Assembly (NCBI GenBank): GCA_020724025.1
Contig: DYHU01000126.1
Location: forward strand, 1,750 to 10,284
DNA length: 8,535 nt
Origin: Syntrophorhabdus sp.
GTDB taxonomy: Bacteria; Desulfobacterota; BSN033; UBA1163
Direction: 5' to 3'
The notes under the pieces were generated by a model. The model had not been told where the DNA came from. It worked only from the letters and a program-made list of their open reading frames with translations, and made no database searches. This document shows, one piece after another, positions 1 through 7,723 of this stretch. Every line of letters starts with the position of its first letter. The first letter of the stretch is position 1. A program made the translations under genes and the position numbers.

Positions 1-1271
1 TTTCCGAACTCCGGATCAATCTTCACCAGCCCGGTTACAATAAATCCGGGGATGGTTGCAGCCATGACCCAGAGAAAGAAGTTCGGATACCCCATCTGCT
101 CCTGGAGCCAGCCACTAAACATGGCGGGCGCCATCATCCCCAAGGCCATGATTCCCGTGGCGATGGCGTAGTGAACCGTTTTGTATTCGCCCTCCGATAC
201 CATGATCATGAACATCGTGTAGGCTGTAAAGCCAAAGCCATAACCGAATTGCTCCACAGCAACGCAGAGATTGATCAAATAGACATTGTGAGGCAAGGCT
301 TGCGAGAGATAGACGTAGACGAGGTCCGGCAGATGCACAGCACAGACCATGATCCAGATCCAGAACTTGAGCCCTTTTCTATAAATGGCATACCCGCCTA
401 AAAGCCCTCCCAGCATGAGTGAAATAACCCCCACCGTGCCGTAGATGATTCCCACCTCTGATGTGGTGAGCCCCAATCCTCCCAATGAGCGTGGATCAAG
501 CAGAAAGGGTGCGATAATCTTGACAATCTGGGTTTCTGCAAAGCGGTAGAAGAGGAGGAAAGCAAGAATGGTAACGATGCCCTTTTTCCTGAAGAAGAGA
601 CCGAAGGTGTGGAGGAACTCCAGGGTGATGGATGTTAAAGGATCGCGGCATGCGAGACGATCCGAAGCCGGATAGGGGAGAATAAAAGAATGATAAAGGA
701 GAAGGGCTGAAAAGACGCAAGCCGCCACAAAGAGGGCGATGGCCCAGGCCGTGGGAATATCATAACCACTTTTTTCGAGGTAGCCTGCAAGGATGACCAG
801 CCCGCCCTGAGTGGCGATCATGGAGATACGGTAGAAAGTCGTCCGCACTCCGACAAAAGCGGCCTGGTGATGCTCCCGAAGTCCGAGCATGTAGAAGCCA
901 TCAGCGGCGATGTCATGGGTTGCCGAGCTGAAGGCCATCAGCCAGAAGAAGGCAAGGGTATACTGAAAGAAACGTGAAGCTGGGATAGTGAACGCAACAG
1001 AAGCCAGTGATGCTCCGATGACCAGTTGCGTCAGAAGAATCCAGTAGCGCTTCGTCCTGAAGAGATCGACCAGGGGGCTCCAGAGTGGCTTGATGACCCA
1101 TGGAAGATAGAGCCAGCTCGTGTAGAGGGCGATGTCGGTGTTTGAGATGCCAAGGCGCTTGTAGAGGACGACCGAAACCGTCATCGCCATGGTATAAGGG
1201 ATTCCCTCGGCCATGTATAGAGAAGGGACCCAAGCCCATGGATTTCGCGATGTCGGTTTGGGTTTGGACAT
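1..1271 (-). CDS. AmpG-like MFS permease (muropeptide transporter), partial at its C-terminus
   Basis: Reading the minus strand from ATG at 1271 gives 423 codons with no stop up to the left edge, so the C-terminus is cut off, probably by only a few residues since family members are about 420-450 aa. It is a hydrophobic multi-pass membrane protein. Family-like segments are NPWAWVPSLYMAEGIPY (residues 10-26), a block around NTDIALYTSWLYLPW (44-58) followed by IKPLWSPLVDL (60-70), and THDIAADGFYMLG (118-130), which corresponds to the SxxxDIxxDA-type segment of AmpG. Family knowledge: AmpG imports GlcNAc-anhydroMurNAc peptides released by wall turnover into the cytoplasm. Substrate here is inferred. 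The neighbouring SpoIID-domain gene supports a peptidoglycan-recycling role. A weak Shine-Dalgarno (GAAAGG, 1280-1275) sits only 3 bases before the ATG, but the conserved N-terminus supports this start. A different substrate for this MFS branch is possible. Confidence 0.85.
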   Translation of the reverse strand, partial: MSKPKPTSRNPWAWVPSLYMAEGIPYTMAMTVSVVLYKRLGISNTDIALYTSWLYLPWVIKPLWSPLVDLFRTKRYWILLTQLVIGASLASVAFTIPASRFFQYTLAFFWLMAFSSATHDIAADGFYMLGLREHHQAAFVGVRTTFYRISMIATQGGLVILAGYLEKSGYDIPTAWAIALFVAACVFSALLLYHSFILPYPASDRLACRDPLTSITLEFLHTFGLFFRKKGIVTILAFLLFYRFAETQIVKIIAPFLLDPRSLGGLGLTTSEVGIIYGTVGVISLMLGGLLGGYAIYRKGLKFWIWIMVCAVHLPDLVYVYLSQALPHNVYLINLCVAVEQFGYGFGFTAYTMFMIMVSEGEYKTVHYAIATGIMALGMMAPAMFSGWLQEQMGYPNFFLWVMAATIPGFIVTGLVKIDPEFG

Positions 1272-1282
1272 AGACCTTTCTA

Positions 1283-1373
1283 TTGGAATAATGGAATAGT
1301 GGAATGATGGAATAATGATTCAATTTTCTTTTCTAATTTTTCCCCAATATTCCAATATTCCAACATTCCAACT
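1283..1373. repeat. Inverted array of 8-bp repeats forming an imperfect hairpin
   Basis: The left arm (1283-1317) is four successive 8-bp units of the form (T/A/G)TGGAAT(A/G). The right arm (1342-1373) is the complementary series based on CCAATATT (1344-1351, 1352-1359), CCAACATT (1360-1367) and a partial unit. The arms are separated by about 25 AT-rich bases. Read on the minus strand, the units pair as helices of 5-7 bp separated by 1-2 mismatches at each unit boundary, with some G-U pairs, giving an approximately 30-bp interrupted stem. It fills nearly the whole gap between the SpoIID-type gene stop and the permease start. There is no U-tract, so it is not a standard terminator. It resembles dispersed intergenic palindromes seen in some environmental bacteria (recollection, not checked). 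Its effect on expression is unknown. Confidence 0.85.
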
Positions 1374-1377
1374 CTCC

Positions 1378-2826
1378 TCATGATGAATACACCTTTCTGA
1401 TCTCCACGCCTGTGAAATAATGCCTCAGGATTTCCTCCGCTGAAAATCCCTGGGTTGCCATGACAGCGGCGCCGATTTGGCAGAGTCCCACGCCGTGTCC
1501 CCAGCCGGCGCCATGAAAAGTAAATCGCTCGGTTTCCCTGTTAGGACTGTGTTTCACCGACACAAGGAATGCACTGCTGTAAAGGTGACTCCGGGAGAGC
1601 CATCGCCTTATTTCAAGCTCCTTTCCCACGATGACGCTTCTCTTTGAACCTACAATCTTTAAACGGGAGATTCGGCCCGAAGGCCCACGGCGGAGGGGTA
1701 GGATTTCCATCAGGGTCCCAAAATCAAAACCTGATTTCTGTCGAAGAATCTCTTCCAGTTCTTTCCGGGGATATTCGATCCTCCAGCGAAAAAAGTTCTT
1801 TGTCTCCCGGTCAAAGCCGGGAAGGATTTTTTCGAGAAGACCTTCGTCTTTTACGCGACAGTAGGCTCCGGGGTCCGAAAGGATCCATGCCGAAGCTTCT
1901 GCCTCTGTCCCGATCGGCTGATGAGAGGCTGATGCGTCCGAGATGGTTGTTAGATAAGGGATTCGTTTGTCATCCCAGGCCGTGTCGAAATTTTCCGTGA
2001 GTCCGCCGCAACACTTGGAATATCGGGCATCACAGATTTCATCCTGGAAGGTGATCACCCTCCCGTAGGTTTCTTGTACGGCTTTTTTGGCTTTGTCAGC
2101 GGCGTTCTTCGTGATCCCCTGGTAGCGCTGGCAATGGTCATCGGCGCAGACATCAAACAGATCGTGATCCTCCCGATCATACCAGCGTACCATTTCCCCC
2201 TCCTCGATCTTTCCCGTCCGAGCAGGGAGTTCCGCTTTTTTATTCTTTCGACTGAAGCCTGAAAGCAGCCAGCTCCGGGATAAAATGGCATGGGCCTTTA
2301 GAAATTCCATTGGAGCATCCGCACTCATCTCCGAAGAGATCACACTTGTCAGATAATCCTCCAGATGGATTTCATTGATGACGCAGATCGTCCCCTCCTT
2401 GCGAAGCCGGAGAATCAGGTCTCCCTGAAAGGTTTGCTCCTCTTTTCTCTCCCAGTGAAAGCGATTTCCGATCGTGACATTAAAAAGCGAGAAGGTTGAA
2501 CCCTTCCCCCGGCAAGAGAAGTCAACGGGCTGTTGGCCGGGATGTCGCCCCACATCGGCCTCAGTCAGGTGCGAGGGGCTTCCCAGTGGGGCTCCACTGG
2601 CTGTGAGTCTGATCGATGGAGAACGGATGGGCTGGCGCTGGGTCTCACCGAAAAGCACGATCCTCCCCGCGTCCACTTTTGCTGAAAACCGGCCTGATAC
2701 AGGGCCAAATTCATCTCCGAAGAAATTTCCGTCCAGATGGCCGAAGATTTCGGCCTGCCGGTCCATCAAGCCCACAGCGATCTTCGGCTGTTTTTCCCCT
2801 TGAACGGTCAGAATTCCTCCACCCAA
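1378..2826 (-). CDS. SpoIID/LytB-domain protein, probable cytoplasmic peptidoglycan lytic enzyme
   Basis: The open frame encodes 482 aa from TTG 2826. The SpoIID core is clear: INEIHLEDYLTSVISSEM (150-167) contains the expected catalytic Glu (E166). HDLFDVCADDHC (221-232) supplies a His/Cys cluster (H221, C227, H231, C232) like the zinc site known from clostridial SpoIID. DARYSKCCGG (266-275) and HGAGWGHGVGLCQIGA (438-453) are further family motifs. SpoIID proteins cleave glycan strands as lytic transglycosylases; LytB relatives enhance amidases. The sequence before the core, starting PKIAVGLMDR (14-23), has no signal peptide or membrane segment, unlike sporulation SpoIID, so I infer cytoplasmic action on imported muropeptides, matching the AmpG-like gene downstream. 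The gene starts 17 bases after purL. An in-frame stop at 2841-2839 limits the start region. No ATG is near, so TTG is provisional. Confidence 0.88.
   Translation of the reverse strand: MGGGILTVQGEKQPKIAVGLMDRQAEIFGHLDGNFFGDEFGPVSGRFSAKVDAGRIVLFGETQRQPIRSPSIRLTASGAPLGSPSHLTEADVGRHPGQQPVDFSCRGKGSTFSLFNVTIGNRFHWERKEEQTFQGDLILRLRKEGTICVINEIHLEDYLTSVISSEMSADAPMEFLKAHAILSRSWLLSGFSRKNKKAELPARTGKIEEGEMVRWYDREDHDLFDVCADDHCQRYQGITKNAADKAKKAVQETYGRVITFQDEICDARYSKCCGGLTENFDTAWDDKRIPYLTTISDASASHQPIGTEAEASAWILSDPGAYCRVKDEGLLEKILPGFDRETKNFFRWRIEYPRKELEEILRQKSGFDFGTLMEILPLRRGPSGRISRLKIVGSKRSVIVGKELEIRRWLSRSHLYSSAFLVSVKHSPNRETERFTFHGAGWGHGVGLCQIGAAVMATQGFSAEEILRHYFTGVEIRKVYSS
2815..2823 (-). promoter_or_regulatory. 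Shine-Dalgarno-like GGTGGAGGA placed after the TTG start of the SpoIID-type gene
   Basis: On the minus strand the strong GGAGGA motif lies just downstream of TTG 2826 and just upstream of CTG 2811 (3-4 bases spacing). No comparable motif precedes the TTG. This leaves the true start open: TTG 2826, a rare CTG or ATT codon just after the motif, or reinitiation by ribosomes finishing purL. Confidence 0.4.
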
Positions 2827-2843
2827 AGATGATCGGTTTTAAA

Positions 2844-5800
2844 TTATCTCGCCCCTTCGCACCACTCTCTTGCATTTTGGAACATTTGAATCCATGGGGA
2901 TGCCTTGAGCCTATGGTTTAGATCACCAGGCATCCATGCCCATTGCCATTTCAGAAACGCTCGCTCCGGATGAGGCATCATGGTCAGATGTCGTCCATCA
3001 GGCGTACAGAGGCCTGTTATCCCAAAAGGTGATCCATTCGGATTAAAAGGATAGCTTTGTAAAATTTTCTCATCCATCCGGCCCTCATCGTCCACGAAGA
3101 CTACCGGAACAAGTTTTTTGGTGATGACCTCGTCCATCAGCCTTGGGTCGGGAAAGTGAAGTTTTCCTTCGCCATGAGCCACCCAAATTCCGAGTATTGA
3201 ATCGGCCATGCCTTTCAACATAATCGCCGGGCTTTCCAAAATCTTCACAGTCGCCCAGCGGGATTCAAAACGCCCGGACCCATTTTGAACGAACCGGGGT
3301 TGCTTGTTGTCAGGGATTCCCAACCAGGGCACCCATCCGAGAAGGGCAAAGAGTTGGCAACCGTTGCACACCCCCAGAGAAAAGGTATCGGGACGATTAT
3401 AAAAATCGTCAAACATCTTCCTTAACCTTTCATTAAATCGGATCGCTGCCGCCCACCCTTTGGCGCTTTCCGGAACATCGGCGTAAGAGAATCCTCCAAC
3501 CGCAACGAGTCCCCTGAAACGCTCTAACGTTATTCGTCCACGGATCAGATCGGTCATAGTGATATCCCACGGCCTGAAGCCCGCCTGATAGAAAGCAGAG
3601 GTCATCTCTCGATCCCCATTGCTTCCTTCTTCCCGGAGAATGGCCACCTCCGGTTTGTCTTTTGCTTTGAGAAGATGGGCCGGTGTCGGTCTGGGGTTAA
3701 AAGGAATGACATAGGCCGGACCTTTTCGATCAAAGATATTTTTTCTCTCCTCATCGGCACATTGGGAATTCATCTGAAGGCGCTCGATTTGATAGGAAGT
3801 TTCTTCCCACCCTTCGCGAAGGGCACACATGTCCGATTCGAGAACCTTTTGAGAATTATAGGTCACAAGAATTTTCTTTTCCTCTGTCGTTTCTCCGATC
3901 ACGGTCGGGCGCAGATGAAAAGATTCAAGAATCTCCAAGACCCCCCGAACGTCACTTACATGACACTCGACGATGGCTCCTAATTCTTCAGCAAAAAGTC
4001 TTTCAAGGGGACTCCACGGACCGTCCATTCGAATTCTCAAACCGCAGTTTCCGGCAAAGGCCATTTCGAGAAACGTCGTGATGATGCCCCCATCGCTGAT
4101 GTCGTGTCCCGCAAGAATTAAATTCTCTGACATTAACTTTTGGATTGCATGGAAGGCACGTTTAAGCATTTCGGGATCATCCACGTCAGGAGATTCGTTT
4201 CCGACCTGTCCGTAAACCTGCGCCAAAACCGATCCTCCAAGCCGGGCCTTATCCTTAGCAATTTCAATGAAGATGAGCCGGCTGTGTCCTGGGTACTTTA
4301 TATCAGGAGTCACCACCTTCGTGATATCGGGCATCGTCGCGTAGGCGGAAATAACCAGTTCACGGGGAGATTTCACGATTTCATCTCCAACCCAGGTGGC
4401 CATGGAAAGACTATCTTTTCCGCCATCCACCGCAATACCCAACTGGACCATCAGATCCCGCATCGCGCAAACCGCATCATAAAGGGCGGCGCCTTCGCCG
4501 GGAAGTTTGGGCGCCCACATCCAATTGGCCGAACACTTGATATCTTCCAATCTACTGATTTTCGCCCACACGATATTGGTCAGCGCTTCTCCAACGGCCA
4601 TCCGGGCCCCCGCCTTTGGATTGACCAGCATTTTAATCGGTTGCTCGCCAATCGAGGTGGCGGCTCCCGTCAATCCGAAATGGCTTTGGGCGATCACCGC
4701 CACATCGCCAACCGTTAATTGAAGCGGACCACAACATTGTTGTCGGGCAATCAATCCGGTCACACTCCGGTCCACCTTATTGGTAAGAAATCTCTTTGAA
4801 CCGACGGCAAGGTTGCGAAGAACACGAGACAAGGCCTCTTCCACAGGCAAATGATCCGGTAATTCAAGAGGTTTTAGCAAATATCGGATTCTTTCATCCT
4901 TGAACGTTTTCTGTGGCATACTGCCCAGAACCTTTGCGAGATTAAGATTGACGGGCGTTGAATCATCTCTCTCATCATGCACAACGAAGCGACCATCTCC
5001 TGTCACTTCTCCAAGGATTTCGCAATTTACCTTTTCCCTTTCGCAGATGGATTTGAATTCTTCAATTCTTTCAAGGGGGATCAAGAAACCGCATCGCTCT
5101 TGATATTCGGCAATCCAGATTTTGAGCACCGACAGGGTTGGGTCTCCTAACTTAATGTGCCTTAGTTCGATTTTGCCTCCGGCTTTTTCGACCAGCTCCT
5201 TAAGAACATTGGCAGGTCCGCCAGCTCCTTGATCATGGACACTGACAATAGGATTGTGATCACCCATTTCAATGCAAGCCCTGATGACGCGGTTCATCTT
5301 TTGTTCCATCTCTGCATCGCCGCGCTGAACCGCATCGAAATCGAGCTCTTCCACATTCTCGCCTTGAAGCTTACTGGAGGCCGAACCTCCGCTCACACCA
5401 ATGCCATAAGCGGGGCCGCCTACTTGAACAATAAGGATTCCTGTTTGGGCTTCATCCTTTTCAACATGTCTGGCATCGATTTGTCCGATGCCGCCCGTAA
5501 ACATTATTTTTTTAATCCATCCCCAGCGTTCGCCGTTGGGAAGCGTTTGGTCGAAAGACCGCGTAAAACCAAGGATCACCGGTTCGCCAAACTTATTGCC
5601 GTAATCGCTGGCGCCATCGCTTGCTCTTATCTCCACCTCTAAGGAAGGGGCCAGGTTCGATGGATAGGCAAACGATTTGGTTTCCCATGGCAGGTCATAC
5701 CCAGGGATAAGCAGATTTGCAACGCAGTATCCCGCTGTTCCGGCAACTACCAGGCCACCTTTTCCCGTGGCCTGGATATCGCGAATCCTCCCGCCCGTGC

Positions 5801-6662
5801 CTGTTTCAGCGCCGGGGAAAGGAGCGACCCCGGTCGGGAAATTGTGCGTCTCCGCAGTAAAAATGATATGGTACTGCACCTTCTGCTCCCTGAAAGGCGC
5901 GGGTTTTCCGGGTTGTTCGGGGACAATCGTCCAGCAGTCATATCCTCTGATCCCGCTCGAATTGTCCTTGAAGGCGATGATGCTGTTGGATGGATTCGCT
6001 TTTAAAGTCGATTTTACGATATCCATCAGCGTTTCCGGCATCGCCACCCCGTTGATCATCTGTTTTCCTTTGAAATAGCCGTGCCGTGAGTGCTCGCTGT
6101 TGGCGTTATCCAGATCCCTTATTTCAACGATCGTGGGATTTCTTCCCTCTTCCTTCACGAAGTAATCATAGTAGAGATGTCTGTCCCACTCATCCATCGC
6201 CAGCCCCGGTATTTCGAGAAGAGCATCCGGGCCTTTTTCAAAAAGAGGGATCTCAAAAACAGGTTCCGGTAGAATTCCGGATTCGAAAGTCTCCAATGGG
6301 TGATCATACAAGCATTCTGTCATTCGATCGTGATGTTCCCGAACAAAGCGTTCCTGATCGACGTCCGCCGGAAGGTAATATCGCCGGGAACGTTCGATGC
6401 GAACGACCTTCACCAGCCCGCAGGTGTGGCAAATGGCGACCATATTGGTTGAATAGGCGGTCGCAAAATTCATACGGGGCCCAAGCCCCACCACCTCGCC
6501 TCCGTCAGGGTGCAAAAGTTTTGTAGATATACTTTCCGATACAAAACCGTCGGCCAAGAGCTGCCTTAAAATCGAAAGCTCATCAGAATTCAACGGCGCG
6601 GAAGTCTCCACATTGAAGCAGTATTCCAGATTTTCATCTCTGCGCAAGAAAAAGTGGTACAT
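2844..6662 (-). CDS. purL: Phosphoribosylformylglycinamidine synthase, large single-chain form
   Basis: This 1272-aa protein carries out the fourth step of de novo purine synthesis: FGAR + ATP + glutamine to FGAM, in the cytoplasm. It is the large form that fuses PurS-like, synthetase and glutaminase parts. The N-terminal region runs to about 150 and the linker to about 220. The FGAR/ATP region includes DLDNANSEHSRH (183-194), ETHNFPTGVAPFPGAETGTGG (271-291) and GDHNPIVSVHDQGAGGPAN (467-485). A second AIRS-like half includes DGGKDSLSMA (746-755) and GHDISDGG (852-859). The C-terminal class I glutaminase has GGFSYAD (1056-1062), nucleophile C1099 in GVCNGCQ, and H1231/E1233 in MMPHPER. All catalytic residues are present and length fits (about 1200-1340). 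HSRH, where gamma-proteobacterial PurL has HCRH, resembles the eukaryote-like branch. The start is set by AAGGAG (6672-6667), four bases before ATG, and the gene follows purN by 15 bases. Confidence 0.98.
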   Translation of the reverse strand: MYHFFLRRDENLEYCFNVETSAPLNSDELSILRQLLADGFVSESISTKLLHPDGGEVVGLGPRMNFATAYSTNMVAICHTCGLVKVVRIERSRRYYLPADVDQERFVREHHDRMTECLYDHPLETFESGILPEPVFEIPLFEKGPDALLEIPGLAMDEWDRHLYYDYFVKEEGRNPTIVEIRDLDNANSEHSRHGYFKGKQMINGVAMPETLMDIVKSTLKANPSNSIIAFKDNSSGIRGYDCWTIVPEQPGKPAPFREQKVQYHIIFTAETHNFPTGVAPFPGAETGTGGRIRDIQATGKGGLVVAGTAGYCVANLLIPGYDLPWETKSFAYPSNLAPSLEVEIRASDGASDYGNKFGEPVILGFTRSFDQTLPNGERWGWIKKIMFTGGIGQIDARHVEKDEAQTGILIVQVGGPAYGIGVSGGSASSKLQGENVEELDFDAVQRGDAEMEQKMNRVIRACIEMGDHNPIVSVHDQGAGGPANVLKELVEKAGGKIELRHIKLGDPTLSVLKIWIAEYQERCGFLIPLERIEEFKSICEREKVNCEILGEVTGDGRFVVHDERDDSTPVNLNLAKVLGSMPQKTFKDERIRYLLKPLELPDHLPVEEALSRVLRNLAVGSKRFLTNKVDRSVTGLIARQQCCGPLQLTVGDVAVIAQSHFGLTGAATSIGEQPIKMLVNPKAGARMAVGEALTNIVWAKISRLEDIKCSANWMWAPKLPGEGAALYDAVCAMRDLMVQLGIAVDGGKDSLSMATWVGDEIVKSPRELVISAYATMPDITKVVTPDIKYPGHSRLIFIEIAKDKARLGGSVLAQVYGQVGNESPDVDDPEMLKRAFHAIQKLMSENLILAGHDISDGGIITTFLEMAFAGNCGLRIRMDGPWSPLERLFAEELGAIVECHVSDVRGVLEILESFHLRPTVIGETTEEKKILVTYNSQKVLESDMCALREGWEETSYQIERLQMNSQCADEERKNIFDRKGPAYVIPFNPRPTPAHLLKAKDKPEVAILREEGSNGDREMTSAFYQAGFRPWDITMTDLIRGRITLERFRGLVAVGGFSYADVPESAKGWAAAIRFNERLRKMFDDFYNRPDTFSLGVCNGCQLFALLGWVPWLGIPDNKQPRFVQNGSGRFESRWATVKILESPAIMLKGMADSILGIWVAHGEGKLHFPDPRLMDEVITKKLVPVVFVDDEGRMDEKILQSYPFNPNGSPFGITGLCTPDGRHLTMMPHPERAFLKWQWAWMPGDLNHRLKASPWIQMFQNAREWCEGAR

Positions 6663-6677
6663 GGCTCTCCTTCTTTC

Positions 6678-7343
6678 TTAGTAGAAAAGTCTTTTAGGCG
6701 TAACGCTTTTGTAAAAGACCTGTCCATGGCTAAGGTAAATATGCCGATGGACGACCAGGTTTAAAATATGACTTTGCCAGGCGCGTTCTTTTTCGTTTAC
6801 TCTTTTAGCCAGTGTCACGGCGTCATCGTCAGGCCTGATCAGCACCGGCATTTGGAAGATAATCGGACCATGGTCATAGGCGGTCTCGTCAACAAAATGC
6901 ATCGTCACTGCACTCTGGGTTATTTCGCCTCGATGATAAGCTGCCATGACTGCTTCGTGTACATAATGGCCGTACAATCCCGGTCCGCCAAACTGCGGCA
7001 GTGGTCCCGGGTGGATATTAACTGTTTTTGCAGGATCCAGTCCTCGTACAAACTTTAACCACCCGGAGCACATGACAAAGTCAGCTTGATATTTTTCAAC
7101 GAATGTTCGGTAACCTTTGGCCTCAAAGGGTCCGGACCAATGCTCGAAAGGGATATGAAGCGCATCCGCTCTTCTACAAACCCCTCCATGTTGATGGTTT
7201 GAAATGACTCCGACGATTTGAGCGTCAAGGACCGGCGGATTCGTTCGGGAAAATTCGACCAATTCTTGAAAACCAGAGCCTCCCCCCTTCGCATCGCCGC
7301 TCGCAAAAACTAAAACCCTGATCCTTCCGCCGTTTGACTCCAT
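6678..7343 (-). CDS. purN: Phosphoribosylglycinamide formyltransferase (GAR transformylase)
   Basis: This 221-aa protein belongs to the formyltransferase fold family and most likely transfers a formyl group from 10-formyl-tetrahydrofolate to GAR, giving FGAR, the substrate of the adjacent PurL. Visible are an N-terminal Rossmann-like start RIRVLVFASG (7-16), SNHQHGGVCRRA (48-59) and the catalytic NIHPGPLP (109-116) with N109 and H111. HFVDETAYDHGPIIFQ (149-164) provides the third catalytic Asp (D157). The segment after the NIHP motif (QFGGPGLYGHYVHEAV, 117-132) differs from the usual E. coli-like PGL loop and is several residues longer, so it is a divergent PurN. Its place immediately before purL argues against another formyltransferase. 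ATG 7343 is supported by a strong AGGAGGAG (7357-7350) six bases upstream and by a promoter further upstream. It is the first gene of the likely operon. Confidence 0.94.
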   Translation of the reverse strand: MESNGGRIRVLVFASGDAKGGGSGFQELVEFSRTNPPVLDAQIVGVISNHQHGGVCRRADALHIPFEHWSGPFEAKGYRTFVEKYQADFVMCSGWLKFVRGLDPAKTVNIHPGPLPQFGGPGLYGHYVHEAVMAAYHRGEITQSAVTMHFVDETAYDHGPIIFQMPVLIRPDDDAVTLAKRVNEKERAWQSHILNLVVHRHIYLSHGQVFYKSVTPKRLFY

Positions 7344-7383
7344 CTCTATCTCCTCCTACGACTGATCCGTTATCCATATATCC

Positions 7384-7411
7384 AGAGTAAATCATTTGTA
7401 AAAAAAGTCAA
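7384..7411 (-). promoter_or_regulatory. Sigma70-type promoter of the purN-purL operon
   Basis: On the minus strand TTGACT (7411-7406) is followed after 16 bases by TACTCT (7389-7384), about 40 bases upstream of the purN ATG. The leader would be only about 35 nt, too short for a riboswitch. No clear PurR-type operator is recognised. A small inverted repeat just upstream of the -35 (7422-7435) could be an operator but is short. Confidence 0.7.
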
Positions 7412-7421
7412 TAAAGAAAAC

Positions 7422-7435
7422 CGGTAGTTTTACCG
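7422..7435. repeat. Short inverted repeat CGGTA-N4-TACCG upstream of the purN promoter
   Basis: CGGTA (7422-7426) and TACCG (7431-7435) flank a 4-base loop, ten bases upstream of the -35 box of the purN promoter. It could be a regulator site or chance. With only 5 bp per arm the support is weak. Confidence 0.3.
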
Positions 7436-7513
7436 CCGAATTAGAATAACAAGGGTCGCTCAAGGGAGGCTATACTCTTTAACCCGGAATCCTGAAGGAG
7501 CTCAGGGAAGAGC

Positions 7514-7723
7514 ATGGTCGCCTATCTTGCAAGAGTAATATCAGGCCACATGATAACGGATGTGGCCCGGCATTTCCAGCGGAGCCCGATGAGGATGAGC
7601 TATGCGATCATTCAATTTGAGGATGAACCTGGCAAAGGCGAACATCTCAGGAAAACAATTGAGAAGTTGAAAGAGGGTTTGATCAAGAGAGGAAAGAAAA
7701 AATACTTTATTACGATTGCCTGA
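7514..7723 (+). pseudogene. Short open frame resembling a DnaA/transposase-tail helix-turn-helix domain, probable remnant
   Basis: The open frame encodes 69 aa. MVAYLARVISGHMITDVARHFQ followed by SPMRMSYAIIQFE has the pattern of a DnaA-C-like DNA-binding domain (YLAR-x-G-x5-VARHF-x5-M-YAI-x-FE), such as is found at the C-terminus of some REP-associated (RAYT, IS200-like) transposases. A basic helix (LRKTIEKLKEGLIKRGKKK, 45-63) follows. The N-terminal catalytic part is absent: an in-frame TGA lies at 7493-7495 and no HUH motif is visible upstream, so I read it as the surviving tail of a larger gene. Identification is by pattern only. A functional small DNA-binding protein transcribed divergently from purN is the alternative. 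No convincing promoter is seen, and the only Shine-Dalgarno-like sequence (AAGGAG, 7495-7500) is 13 bases from the ATG. It ends just before the IS256 remnant. Confidence 0.4.

Noticed and set aside
913..1323. Minus-strand 136-residue open frame overlapping the start of the permease
   Set aside because: It is out of frame with the AmpG-like coding sequence and encodes low-complexity His/Tyr-rich residues from the octamer array; no family pattern.
1283..1373. Possible CRISPR array or Rho-independent terminator
   Set aside because: Units are only 8 bp with no spacers, and the arms are inverted; the hairpin lacks a GC-rich stem and U-tract.
4140..4718. Plus-strand 192-residue open frame inside purL
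   Set aside because: It is antisense to the conserved PurL coding sequence, with no recognisable motif or ribosome site; a shadow of purL codon use.
7344..7383. Riboswitch (tetrahydrofolate or purine) in the purN leader
   Set aside because: The leader from the proposed promoter is only about 35-40 nt and contains mainly the ribosome site, too short for known riboswitches.
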